A stretch of DNA of 64,000 bases from positions 24,903,147 to 24,967,146 of the forward strand of contig CM055092.1 in assembly GCA_029204225.1 (NCBI GenBank), in the 5' to 3' direction. Source of the stretch: Diphasiastrum complanatum (taxonomy: Eukaryota > Streptophyta > Lycopodiopsida > Lycopodiales > Lycopodiaceae). Position 1 is the first letter of the stretch; each line of letters opens with the position of its first letter. Both the position numbers and the translations under genes were made by a program. A model generated the notes under the pieces. That model worked only from the letters and a program-made list of their open reading frames with translations, was not told the origin of the DNA and did not search any database. Below, one piece after another: positions 21,668 to 32,468 of the stretch.

Positions 21668-23560
21668 ACAATCCCTCTAAAACCCTTCCCTCTGGCTTTG
21701 CCTTCTGACGCACAAAATCTCTCAACACTTTCATGAATCTCTCCAAGAAAAACATCCACCTATAGAAAATTTTAACACAATGAGAGCATTCTGTTATTCA
21801 TTAAAAAAAGAATTACACTACATTTATTGAAACCACTAAAATCAAAATCATGTGTATTATACCTTGAGTGCACAGGACTAGCAATACCAACTTCTTGGAC
21901 CAAGTACACAAACTTATGCACCTGTATGTCTAGGATACAAGTTTGAAAATCCCTCTCAAGCATATGTACAACCTCCACCATATCTTCATGTTTTTTTGGC
22001 GTGTCTATCTCAAGAATCTCCTTATCACACATCCATCTATGTCATGTTTGTAGTATAACTATATTTTTTGTATGTTCATATGATTTTATCAAACTTGTAT
22101 TAGAAAAAAACACGTAATTTCATAAGATATCGATGTGAACAAAAAAATGTAAGTACCTGACAACGGATGCTAATTTTTTAAAGGCATCACGAAGTTGATC
22201 AGTTAGACAACCACAAATGCACATTGGAAATATGTACTTGACCATCTTCAACCGATCATGAGATTTTAGACCATGGAGTTTTCCTTCGGCTATAAATGAT
22301 GTTCGTAGTGAATGAGAACAACTTGTTGGTGTTCTCATCTTGCGAATGACTGACTGTAACGTACTTATACTCTTCTTTCGTAAGTATCCAATGGACACTT
22401 GAAATAGTATAGGTATTTCCATCAATACTTAATTTTGGCCAATACTCTTTTTCTTGTTTTCTGATTCTTGTAGATCATGTCTGGCAAAAATACTATCTTT
22501 GTCGCCCACCAAGTGTTTCCATATTGATTCACCCACATTTTTGAATATGTGCATAGGATTAAGCAAGTGATTGATCAAAAGGTTATTTCCAATACGGTAA
22601 ACATTGAAAATGGATAGTCTTTTCATACCATTGATTGGCTTTCAATCCAATCAATGGTGTGAAAAGTTTGTGCCAATCTGCCATGGACATTGTCTTTGGA
22701 AGCATTCTTGTTTCTGATCTTCCTCCAAAGCCTCTTCTATGAGCATTACTAAATGGATGATTTTCATCATGCAAGCACTTGCGATGATTTTCATATACAA
22801 CTTTTTTTAAATGACATGAGTGTCGAGCATTATTATTTGGTCCACAAATGAGACACGCTTGATATCTAGAAGTTGTAAAACCTAAAAGAATCAAATCCAA
22901 TTTGTGTTATAAATAGAATTTTTTTAAAGAATAAACATTGCATGCATAAAAACAAATATATAAAAATTACAAGTGATTTCATTTTATAGTCACCTATTCA
23001 ATCACCCAATCATGGACAGTCATGCATAGTCCACATTAAAATCGCACGCAACAAAAATATATTGTTTTGTATTGGACGTGATATGTCATATGCTTGGATT
23101 CCCTTCCATAGTAGTTCTAGTTCATGCAAGGTAGATATCCATATTTTTTACTTTATGTTTTCTAGGAATTAGAAGTGCTAGCATGAGATGTCCTTGTTCT
23201 ATGCTTAGCCAATGTGGAATGTTATAGTTGACCAACACTACTACTCAAGTAGACCATGTGTTTGACATTTTTCCAAAGGGGTTAACCCCGTTTGTTGCAA
23301 GTCCAAATCTTATATTTCTTGTTTCCATTGCGAAACATGGATATTCTCTGTCAATGTGTTTCCATGCAGAAGAATATGAGAATATACCTCATGATCTCAT
23401 CCGAAGAATGATGACTAGCATGCCAATTCACAAGTTCTGCAAGAGACTTGCAATGAAACAATCGTTGCAATCATAGGATTATTGGATAGTGTCGTAACAT
23501 ATTCTTTCCTTCGAGGAGTAGTTTGCGCAATAACCTGTACATAATCAAATGAATTTTACA
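21668..23560 (-). pseudogene. CACTA (En/Spm) TNP2-DUF4218 transposase remnant
   Basis: Minus strand, from high to low: WKHID and LLIPRKHKVKNMDIYL (23,370-23,130); an I-L-M-W-T-M-H-D-C-P stretch near 23,010; CLICGPNNNARHSC with VVYENHRKCLHDENHPF (22,860-22,740); LINHLLNPMHIFKNVGESIW (22,590-22,530); and GLKSHDRLKMVKYIFPMCI (22,285-22,225). The DUF4218 part follows, with LERDFQTCILDIQVHKFVYL (21,960-21,900) and FLERFMKVLRDFVRQKAKPE (21,750-21,690). The order is that of a CACTA transposase. It is split by frameshifts and by a fold-back element at its 3' end. A plus-strand frame at 23,228-23,476 is the antisense of this gene. Confidence 0.85.
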
Positions 23561-23577
23561 ATATAAAGTAAAATCAA

Positions 23578-24319
23578 CTAGCCAGCTAAAATTTTTGACT
23601 TGAACAACAAATCTACTAGAATCTTTAAAACAAATCTCAAACCTATTTGCCCAAATAAGGATGTAACAATTGTATCACTCCATTTATATTTTGCTTGGAG
23701 ATTCAATACAAGCAACGAAGCGGCCAAACGAGATATCTTTGTTCCAGGATATAATGGTGTGTTTGATTTTTCTCTCAATATATTTCTTCTGGTCACTAAT
23801 AAATGATTCACTATCATGTTCAATGTGTTCTTCAAAGTCATGATGCTCATAGACATTATTTATCAAGTTGTTCATGATTTCAATTTCATCTTGAATGCAA
23901 AAATCATTTTCAGCACTTGATCTTGATTTTGAAGAAGAAGTAGTAGGTCAAGGCTGATTTGTTTTGGCACGTTGTTGTTCATCTATTTTAATCATGGCTC
24001 TCAATCCCATATGCTCACAACGTGATAGTTGATTTATGTGTCGCTTGTTGTATGCAAATTTTATTTTGGATATGGAATGACTGTTGTCATCGTCACTAGA
24101 GCTAGATGACGATTCATAGTTGTCATTCATGAAAATTAAAACTTAGATGAAGACATGCAAATCAAACACCATATCTTAAATTAAGACATGCAACATGAAA
24201 TTTAAAATAGAATAATTACTTGACATTCAACATAACATATCATGGTAAGATTCATGCATAAATTATACTAGATATATCAATTGACCAAAAACTTGTTCAC
24301 ACTAAATAGATAAAATGTA
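23578..24319 (-). other. Decayed minus-strand frames upstream of the CACTA remnant
   Basis: Minus frames include a Ser/Asp-rich stretch (SSSSSSDDDNSHSISKIKF) at 23,948-24,130 and ESFISDQKKYIERKIKHT near 23,750. They may be exons or linkers of the CACTA transposase or of the adjoining SET-like frame. No domain is recognised. Confidence 0.3.
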
Positions 24320-24537
24320 TTTTGATATTCACAAGGTACATGCTTGAGTTTCGGTCAAAGCCTTTTTATACATCTTGGAAGAGGACAACTGAAGCTATAT
24401 TTCATGAATCGCTCTTTACCACATTTAATGGGCCTTATCGCACATACCATTACGTATGTACCTTTTGAGTTCCTAGAAAAGTATTCTTCCTTTCCATTGG
24501 TGCATTCCTCAAAATCACAATCACTTAATGAAGGGTG
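24320..24537 (-). pseudogene. SET-like frame, downstream part (split by copia)
   Basis: The minus frame reads HPSLSDCDFEECTNGKEEYF, then YVMVCAIRPIKCGKERFMKY, and ends at a stop near 24,343. The pattern V-x-A-x-x-x-I-x-x-G-E-E-L-x-x-x-Y is the C-terminal part of SET lysine-methyltransferase domains; here G-K-E-R-F-M-K-Y replaces it, so a key acidic residue is absent. It joins in phase to 27,046-27,145 once the copia insertion and one target copy are removed. The SET assignment rests on motif shape only. Confidence 0.45.
24533..24537 (+). repeat. Target-site duplication (left) of copia element
   Basis: GGGTG here is repeated at 27,041-27,045, flanking the two LTRs exactly. Confidence 0.9.
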
Positions 24538-24813
24538 ACTTAGAATTTGCTTTGCACAGGAACACAGATCATGCTACACAGTAACACAGACAGAAAATGA
24601 CTCTCCTCAGCAAGCTCACATAGCAACTGTATTTCTCAAAATGAAATTACACTGTACATATAGTTGTTCACTCAGGCAACCCATGCATGACCCAAGTTGC
24701 CGTGGGTGGGACGCGTGTCCCGTCAACTTGCCTCGTGGCGAGGCCAACTGATCCTTATCAACTGATAGGACCCACAGTACAATAACACAGTGATTCTAAC
24801 TTTAATTCTAACT
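24538..24813 (-). repeat. 3' LTR of copia element
   Basis: 276 bp. In plus orientation it starts ACTTAGAATT and ends AATTCTAACT, so the ends are inverted repeats of each other. It lacks the usual TG...CA ends. Confidence 0.95.
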
Positions 24814-24826
24814 CTCTCCCTTAAAG
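24814..24826 (-). promoter_or_regulatory. Polypurine tract of copia element
   Basis: On the minus strand CTTTAAGGGAGAG lies directly before the 3' LTR, the position where plus-strand DNA synthesis is primed during reverse transcription. Confidence 0.8.
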
Positions 24827-24866
24827 TAGAGTCACTTTTTATACACTCATATACATAGCTTAAAAG

Positions 24867-26728
24867 TCAACAAACTTTAAATACAGAAAGTTTTGATCTA
24901 AACTTATCAAACTCTTCTCCAGTAAGTGGCTTAGTGAAAATATCAGCTAGTTGTTTTTCTGTGCTACAATGAACAACATGAATTTCACGACTCAGCAGCC
25001 TTTCACGTATGAAGTGATATTGAATCTCAATGTGTTTAGTTCTTGCATGGAACACTGGATTCTTTGCTAGCTGAATGCCACTCTGACTGTCGCTATGTAA
25101 AGTCGTGGGATTTTTCTGCTTCATGCCAATTTCTTCCAAGATTTGTCTCAACCATATAGCTTCTTGTGCAGCACTACATATTGCCTTATACTCTGCTTAT
25201 GTACTTTGCTTCTTACTAGACCAGGAAAAGCAATTACCACAAAACTGGAATATATATCCTGTGGTGGATCTATGATCATCATAGTCACCTCCCCAGTCCG
25301 CATCCACATAGCCACACAACTCAGGTAAACCATCATGCTTCCTGTAAATCAAGCCATACTCTGAAGTACCTTTCACATAACGCAAAGCATTTAGCTGCTT
25401 TCCAATGCATTTTGCTGCCATAAACTGACTTACAATGCGAACAACATAGCATATATCTAGTCTAGTTGTGGTAAGGTAAATCAAGCTCCCTACTAGCTGT
25501 CTATATAGCGTAGCATCAAATGACTGTGATTCATCAAGATTAGAAAGCTTTTTACCTGGTTCAATAGGAGTAATTACTGGTTTGCAATCCTACAACCTAA
25601 ACTTGTGTAGTAACTCTTTGACATACTTCACCTGTGTTAAACCCACTTTGTGTCCTTTTTGCCACACTTCTACTCCAAGGCAGTAATGCATCAGGCTAAG
25701 ATCCGTCATCTCAAATTGTTCCATGAGGTCTTTCTTGATCATGTCTATCATCTCTTGATTATTTCCCGTAATAATCAAGTCATCAACATAAAGAGCAATC
25801 AAAGCAACCATACCATCAAAGCATAAGACATATAGATTTGGATCAGAATGTGTTCTCACCATCCTCTTTGAACGAAAGTAGGCATCAATCTTGCTATACC
25901 ACGCACGTGGTGCTTGTTTAAGACCATAAAGCGCTTTCTTCAAGCGACATACTTTATTTTCATGTCCTTTCATTACAAAGCCTTCAGGTTGATCCATGAA
26001 CACTTCTTCTTCTAACTCACCATTTAGAACAGCAAATTTCACATCCATCTGATGCAAAGGCCAACCAAAATGTGAAGCTAAAGCAATAAGTAGACGTAGA
26101 GTATTCCACTTACACACCGGCGCAAAGGTCTCCTCATAGTCAATGCCTTTATTTTGTGCGTACCCTTGATTACCAATCTTGCTTTGTGCTTTGCTATGCT
26201 TCCATCTGCATGGTACTTAGTTCTGTATACCCATTTGCAACCAATGGGTTTCTTGTCAACTGGTGGTTCTACTAAGTCCCATGTGCTATGCTTAGCAATT
26301 GACTCCATCTACTCTCCCATGGCCTTGATCCAAATGTCATCATCCTTCGCTTCACCATAAGTCGAAGGTTCTTTTCTTTGAATAATGCTGGATAACAGAG
26401 CATAATTTGCTTCATACCTTTCAGGTAGTATATTCTCTCTTGTTGATCTTCGTAGCTCTCCCTGGTTAGATGATCCTGGAAAGTCATCTATATCGCGGCT
26501 CTCCATCAATCTCTCAAACCACTTAGGGAGCTTTCTGTCAGGTGATCGGCTTCCTGGTGAAAATGTATCCCATGGTACATCCTTCTCCTTGCGTTTGTCA
26601 CCTACAATTCCAATCCTTCTTGCACCAAAGAAACCGTGCACCAGTGCTTCTCTTTCCGTCTTCAATCCGCCGTAAAACCGAGAACTCTCATAAGACAGTT
26701 CTCCTGAAGGTCTCTTGAACGGCGACAC
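24867..26728 (-). pseudogene. Copia leader segment, reverse transcriptase and RNase H
   Basis: The minus frame opens at ATG 26,728 (MSPFKRPSGELSYESSRF), only about 25 bases after the primer-binding site. It passes into the pre-RT linker (GELRRSTRENILPERYEANY), then WDLVEPPVDKKPIGCKWVYR. The RT core carries QMDVKFAVLNGELEEEVFMD and an intact catalytic YVDDL near 25,785. RNase H has YVDADWGGDY, LHSDSQSGIQLAK and KHIEIQYHFIRERL. Defects are one -1 frameshift near 26,150 (before GYAQNKGIDYEETFAP) and in-frame stops near 26,310, 25,590 and 25,198. The gag body, protease and integrase have been removed by an internal deletion. Confidence 0.9.
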
Positions 26729-26751
26729 TGTACTGTGTACAATCCCTGTAT

Positions 26752-26764
26752 GGCTCTGATACCA
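26752..26764 (-). promoter_or_regulatory. Primer-binding site (initiator Met-tRNA)
   Basis: On the minus strand TGGTATCAGAGCC abuts the 5' LTR. This is the standard plant copia primer-binding sequence. Confidence 0.95.
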
Positions 26765-27040
26765 ACTTAGAATTTGCTTTGCACATGAACACAGATCATG
26801 CTACACAGTAACACAGACAAAAAATCACTCTCCTCAGCAAGCTCACATAGCAACTGTATTTCTCAAAATGAAATTACACTGTACATATAGTTGTTCACTC
26901 AGGCAACCCATGCATGACCCAGGTTGCCGTTGGCGGGACGCGTGTCCCGTCGACTTGCCTCGTGGCGAGGCCAACTGATCCTTATTCACTGATAGGACCC
27001 ACCGTACAGTAACACATTGATTCTAACTTTAATTCTAACT
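26765..27040 (-). repeat. 5' LTR of copia element
   Basis: 276 bp, about 95-96% identical by eye to the LTR at 24,538-24,813. Confidence 0.95.
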
Positions 27041-27045
27041 GGGTG
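27041..27045 (+). repeat. Target-site duplication (right) of copia element
   Basis: GGGTG, matching 24,533-24,537. Confidence 0.9.
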
Positions 27046-27150
27046 ACCAATGGAACTATTTATATATGTTGCAATATTGCCATGTTTTGTTGGGCGCTCA
27101 TCAATGTACATACGATGTGATTTCAAAACATGATCTCCTTGCATACGTCG
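27041..27150 (-). pseudogene. SET-like frame, upstream part (split by copia)
   Basis: The minus frame reads GDHVLKSHRMYIDERPTK, then HGNIATYINSSIG. The G-N-I-A-x-Y-I-N-S-S block corresponds to the N-x-x-R-F-x-N-H-S core of SET domains, which binds the methyl donor. It continues in phase into 24,537-24,343. A stop lies about 25 codons upstream. Whether this was a host gene or a sequence carried by the neighbouring CACTA element is not known. Confidence 0.45.
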
Positions 27151-27289
27151 CTCTTACAAAGAACAAGCATTTGCAATCACCCTAATTCTGCATTAATGTG
27201 ACAACACTATTCAAAGGGACATCAATGCTAGTCAAAGAAAATAAACTCAATCCCAATACTCATTTGTCATTTTTTTTAAATCATCAAAA

Positions 27290-28625
27290 TCTTCAAAAGC
27301 ATGAGTTTGGAAAATTCAAGTAACTTGAATTTGATACTGACATGTGAAACAACTCTATTTGGTCCCTATCACTTGGCATAGCCCATTGAATGATCACAAT
27401 TGACCAGAATCACATGAGATAGCTCAAACTTTATGACTATCAATCTAAAAAGTCCCATTTTGGCAATTCTCACTTGAGGCTCCTCATAGAGTGATCAACT
27501 TTGAGGGATTCCATCCAAATAGATTAAATTTGTTGCGTGTCATTTGGGAAAGCCAAAATTTGATGCCTATTGTGTCATGTTTTTTCTTATCACCACACAT
27601 GGCTCATCAAGTTATTAGACTCAACTAGTGTCAAATCTAGTATATTTTGTTGCACCGATTCTTGTTGACATTTGATCCCTATCACATCAGATAGCTCGAA
27701 TTTTATCTATCTATCATCCAAGATAGTTGCATTTTTGGACTTTATCACTCGAGACTATCCATTGAGTGATGAAACCAATAGAATAGTGACTTCAATACAT
27801 TGAAATAGCTTGAATTTGGTACATATCACTCGGAATAGCTCAAATTCGATGCCTAACGTGTGATTTGTGTTGATCATTCAACATGGCTGACCAAGGGACT
27901 AGACTCAACTAGTTTTGAATCTAGTCTATTAAGATTGATCAACTTTGACCCCTTCTCGATGGGGTTTACCCCTATCACATGAAATAACTCAAATTTGATG
28001 TCCATCATCATAAATAAGTCAATTCTGGACATTATCACTCGAGATTTTCCACTGGGAGATCGAATTAAAGGAATCTCAACTTCAAGACATCTAAGTAGCT
28101 CAAGATCATTCAAATTTGACATCAATCACCCATGTGATGATCTAGTATTTCAAGGGTACTGTTTACGGGATTATACTGGACTTTTACAACATTCCACTCT
28201 CTCCAATGTGCACTATTTTGTCCGTCACTTTGTTTGACTCTTAGGATGATGGTCCTATTGATATCCTACAAAGATGAGCTGTACTTCATCGATAGCTTGT
28301 CCTCTTCATGTTGGATATGCCACAGCCTAGGTAACTCTTGACTTTTGTTTCATTTTTCAATGATAGGTGCTTTTTGGGTCCTACCAGTCCCTAAGTACCA
28401 TTCTTAGCTACATACCCCTTTCCATTTTCAATTTCTTACCTTACTCCTTAGGCATCCCCATAAAGCCTTTTTCTTTTAGTGAAGTTAAACGTGGTTTACC
28501 CCTTTCACACGAGATAACTCAGATTTGATGTCCATCATCATAAATAAGCTAGTTTTGGACCTTATCACTCGAGATTTTCCATTGGGCAATCGAATTTGAG
28601 GAATCTCAATTTTAGGACATTTAAG
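27290..28625. repeat. Diverged repeat family, at least four units
   Basis: Units starting near 27,400, 27,665, 27,965 and 28,495 share the order: CCCCTATCACATGA-like, TAACTCAAATTTGATG-like, then TTATCACTCGAGATTTTCCA-like. The best-matching pair is 27,968-28,090 and 28,496-28,625. The spacing is irregular (about 260, 300 and 530 bases). There is no coding capacity; minus frames at 27,874-28,125 and 28,485-28,769 are by-products. Confidence 0.65.
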
Positions 28626-29438
28626 TGTCGGGAACTGGTGTGTAGATGATAGGTCTAGGTAAAAAAGAAATGAATGAAAATAATTCGAGTGTATAGAAAG
28701 AAAACTTTTCGTGCATGGCTCCTCGTCTTTCCAATGCACGACTATGCCTATCAATTTTAAACAAAGCAATAATGATAGAAATCATCTTTGAACTTATAGT
28801 AACTAACTTTGAAATCACCAGTACTACAGTGATTATGTAGCCAAACAATGAAGCATAAAAATTTGTCAGACAAATAATTAGTCGCGAATTGTTTGCGAAT
28901 TAATCATGAAAAAATACAGAAACACATACATTTTGAGACGAAACCTGAACGTAATGAAGGATAGTATTGATTTAGTATGAAAACGTAACAGAAGTAAATG
29001 AGTACAATAAGTTGCGGATCGAAGCCGCGTACTCTATGCTATCTCTAAGCGGCTGAAATGAATGTATGAATTAAGCGCAATGCTAATAAGCAGTAGCACA
29101 ATAGCAATCTTTAAAACAACTCTAAGAAGCAAGCTAGAATGCTTAGGAGTGTTCAAGCTCGCAGGCTTGAGAGAGAGAGAGCTAACCATTCAAATGCTTC
29201 TAATAATCCTCGACTTCTAATGATTAAACTGTATGAATATGAACAAATATTTATTCTAAAAAATTAAGTTGTCAAATGCGATCGCCAATTGGTTGGTGAT
29301 CCGTTGGAATCCATCTGGTCCTTGTCATTGATTAATGATAAGCCATGAAATTGGCCGTAAACATTTTGTTTGCATAAATGAACCAAAATTGTAGCTCTAC
29401 AGAAATGAACTAAAACAGCCACATCCGACACTGTCGGG
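28626..29438. mobile_element. Possible solo LTR (TGTCGG ... CCGACA)
   Basis: An 813-bp segment starts TGTCGGGAAC and ends CATCCGACA. It interrupts the diverged repeat unit right after GACATTTAAG, where the companion unit at 28,080 continues normally. Inverted TG...CA ends fit an LTR. No target duplication could be confirmed, and no matching second LTR is present in the window. Confidence 0.35.
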
Positions 29439-29559
29439 TTTTTGCGAAAAAGGAGGAGGTGTCCTTAATCTCATTTAGGGTTGTCCTACACTTTGCCAGA
29501 GTCATTTCCTTAACATTTAAGGCTCTTTTGAAACAGCAAAAAATGTGTCAGTGTGAAGA

Positions 29560-30210
29560 GTGAAAGATCTTTTGGAGGATCGTCTTGTGTACATGGAGCT
29601 ATGCAAGTGGATGGATGTTATCTTGCTGTAAGATCAAGTATTGGATCTAAAAAACAAATTGTTCAATGACTTTGATGGTCAAGTTGAAGATCAAGAGGTT
29701 GATCTCAAAGCGCTTCAACTAGTCAAAAGAGAAGCTAGCAATTTGGAGCTAGTCAAGAGCATCAAAGGAGAGGTAATTGGCAAAGGTGTTATGGATCTGA
29801 TTTTACAGCATATTGAAGACTCAAGTAAGGTCAAAGGAGTAGCAAGGAAGTTTTTTTCAAGTTTACTTTACTTTTTCTATCTCATGTTTGAGCAATTTCA
29901 TGTGGATGTGTGCAAATTGTCAAGATATGGTAAAACTAGCTACATTGGTGAGCATTGTTTTGATGTTGGATTTGTACTAGCGTTCTTGGCTGGTTTTGCT
30001 GATGGAAATGAAGCTATTGGAGGTTCATTATGTCATTCATTCATGTCCAAGTCATCAAGGCTTGATGACATCTTATGGCAAGATGGAGATGGAGGCTCAT
30101 TCGTGGAGTATCATGGTGGATACAAGGTAGCAAAGAGCAAAGGAGGAGGAAATATGAAAGAAAAAGTTGATCACTCACATTTATTGTTTGTTTGCTGTAT
30201 TTTTCCATAG
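29560..30210 (+). pseudogene. Unknown protein frame with one upstream stop
   Basis: A 189-codon open frame starts at 29,641. In the same phase, upstream sequence reads VKDLLEDRLVYMELCKWMD before a TAA near 29,632, so the original frame was longer. The content is Lys/Asp/Leu-rich at first (DLKALQLVKREASNLELVKS), then hydrophobic (FDVGFVLAFLAGFADGNEAI), then Gly-rich. No domain is recognised. It is bounded downstream by the copia gag fragment at about 30,450. Confidence 0.4.
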
Positions 30211-30446
30211 AGTTCAAAGTTGATAGCATGCTGGAATCATTTCATTTACATTCTATTTGATTCTTCATGTTCTAGTCACATTTTTACATGTAAAATTAAT
30301 GTAAGAAATAGTGAAGAATTCCAAATGGACACTATTCTCTATATCAATTATGGTTGTTTCTATTTTGAGCATTACATGATCATTGAAAGATCTATTCTTG
30401 GAAAGAAGATCATTCTTATGATGGATCAAAGTTCTATTGTCAAAAA

Positions 30447-31800
30447 CTATGCTAGGAGCAAGCATACCGAGGTAATTCTACTTACTGATAACAGATTTGT
30501 AGAGAGTTTAAGAACATATAAGACTTTTGATAGTAATCTGAGTTGATCATGCTGGAATTGCAATTTTATAGTACCTTCACCTTCAATAGTGTGAGTAATG
30601 TTGTCACCAAGATGAACACATTTCTTCATGCTGTAAGGCGTGTAGGAGTTGAAGATCTCACGTTGATTGGTCATGTGTGGAGTTGCTCCAGAATAAAAAA
30701 CCATGAATCATCCAAAAGTGTGCTTTGATCTTTGACCATGAATGCGCCTTCGTCCACTTCAACCTGGGGAGATGATGAAACTGTGTTTGCTTATTGATAA
30801 GGTTTCTTGGCTACATTCTTCGCTTGGAGAATTCGGCAATCCTTGATCTCATGGTTATTATGCTTGCAATATCTTTTGATAGTAATTTGAATTGATTATG
30901 CTGGAATTGCAATCTTATAGTACCTTCACCTTCAATAGTGTGAGTACTATTGTCACCAAGATGAACACATTTCTTCATGCTGTGAGGCGTGTAGGAGTTG
31001 AAGATCTCACCTTGATTGGTCATGTGTTGAGTTGCTCCAGAATCGAAAAACCATGAATCATCCAAAAGTGCACTTTGATCTTTGACCATGAATGTGCCTT
31101 CGTCCACTTCGACCTGGGGAGATGATGAAACTGTGTTTGCTTATTGATCAGGTTGCTTGGCTACATTCTTTGCTTGGAGAATTCGGCAATCCTTGATCTC
31201 CTGGTTATTACGCTTGCAATACCTACAAAACACCTTCTTCTTTGATTGTGGATATGATGATTGTGCTTGACTTTGAGTTTGTTTCTGATTTGTTGCAGCC
31301 TTCTTGGAGCTTTTCTGCTTCTGTCGCTTAGAGCCTTTGTTGACATATAGATCCTGAGAGGAGGAAGTAGTCGGAGTGTCTCAACTTCTTCGATTATCTT
31401 CTCGTAGCACCACAGTGATAACTCTAGTAAGAGTTAAACTTGTGTGTGTCGATATGATCATCACTCGGTTTTCACATGTAGAGGGCAAGCTTGGAAGCAA
31501 TGTCATAATTGCATCTTGATCGTCTATGACTGATCCGACAATGACCATCTGTTGCAAGAGATTCTTAAATTGGTTAATGTGTATCTGAAGAGAATCACAA
31601 GTAGACATTTTGAATGTGAAGAATTTCCTTCGTAGATGTAACTGAGTAGTTACGTCCTTCACATCATATAGTGAGTTCAAAATGTCCCAAACATCTTTGG
31701 ACGTTTTTACTTCAGCTATGTGTCCAATCCATGTATCTGATATATTGAGGATAATAAGTGTGAAAGCTTTACCGTCCTTCGATTTCCACCACAAGAACTC
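30447..31800 (-). pseudogene. Ty1/copia gag-protease fragment, copy 2, with tandem duplication
   Basis: Homologous to 1,435-2,440. On the minus strand the gag body (SKDVWDILNSLYDV; INQFKNLLQQM) spans about 31,770-31,400, and a CCHC knuckle region lies near 31,190-31,240. The protease start then appears twice because of a 350-bp tandem duplication (units beginning at 30,524 and 30,874). The inner unit (30,811-31,107) keeps DDSWFFDSGATQHM with the catalytic D-S-G-A intact; the outer unit (30,447-30,704) reads FYSGATPHM and has lost it. No LTRs are seen. Confidence 0.85.
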
Positions 31801-32295
31801 ATGTAAAAAATATCCACGCGAATATCCACGCACAATATAAAGGAGGACGCACGGGCCAAATTTTTTTGTGTGGATATAGCCGTGGATTGGCATGGATATT
31901 CGCGTGGATACGGGCACATGGATTATCCACGCGTGGATGTTCCACGCAAGTGTCATTTCGGCAACAAATCAGTCGGATGTTGAGAAATTCAAATTGCGTG
32001 GATTATCCATGCCAACTTCGACAACTGGCAGCCGGGGAAACCTCTGACACCGGAATCAAAAATAGGAAAATTAATTTCATGTGGATAATCCAGGCCATAG
32101 TAAACTTTAAAAAAAAAAGGCTCGGCTTTCGCGTGGATAATTATGGACACAAAATTATTCTTATCCACGCGAAATCCAGATGGGGCCGAGGATACTGCGT
32201 GGATAAATTTTTTTTATATTCACGTGGTATCTATGCAAATAAGTTTCTAGATTTTGCGTAAATTATCCATGCGTGGATAATCCGCGCAAAAATTT
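31800..32295. repeat. Degenerate TATCCACG / CGTGGATA motif array, copy 2
   Basis: Same position relative to gag as 2,400-2,830. It contains ATATCCACGCGAATATCC, GGATTATCCACGCGTGGATG, GCGTGGATTATCCATGCC and CATGCGTGGATAATCCGCGC. The motif is denser and more CG-rich than in copy 1. An inserted stretch near 32,010-32,070 (ACTGGCAGCCGGGGAAACC) has no counterpart in copy 1. Confidence 0.75.
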
Positions 32296-32317
32296 TTGAC
32301 CAAAAAAAAAAATTTGG

Positions 32318-32468
32318 CGCGAACCAAAATGTGGTTCGCTCCTAAATTAGAGATCAACTTTCTTTTTTCTGTTGTGAGAGAGAGAGAGAGAAAAAGAGAG
32401 TATAGATGAGAGTAAGGATGAGATGGGGAATGTGAGTGAGAAGCTTGATAGTGTTTAGGGTTTTTAGT
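32318..32468 (-). promoter_or_regulatory. CT-rich leader with small hairpin, copy 2
   Basis: Counterpart of 2,838-2,996: GCGAACCA / TGGTTCGC hairpin and a GA (CT on minus) tract. A leader role is inferred. Confidence 0.3.

Larger units (their letters stand above)
24538..27040 (-). mobile_element. Internally deleted Ty1/copia retrotransposon (2,503 bp)
   Basis: Two 276-bp direct LTRs enclose 1.95 kb and are flanked by GGGTG on both sides. In the minus orientation the primer-binding site TGGTATCAGAGCC (complement of initiator Met-tRNA) directly follows the 5' LTR, and a purine tract AAGGGAGAG directly precedes the 3' LTR. The interior codes only for a short leader protein segment, reverse transcriptase and RNase H; the gag body, protease and integrase are missing. 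I counted about 12 differences between the LTRs, so the insertion is fairly recent but not new. It split a SET-like reading frame. Confidence 0.95.

Noticed and set aside
23228-23476. 82-codon plus frame
   Set aside because: Antisense of the TNP2 coding sequence on the minus strand.
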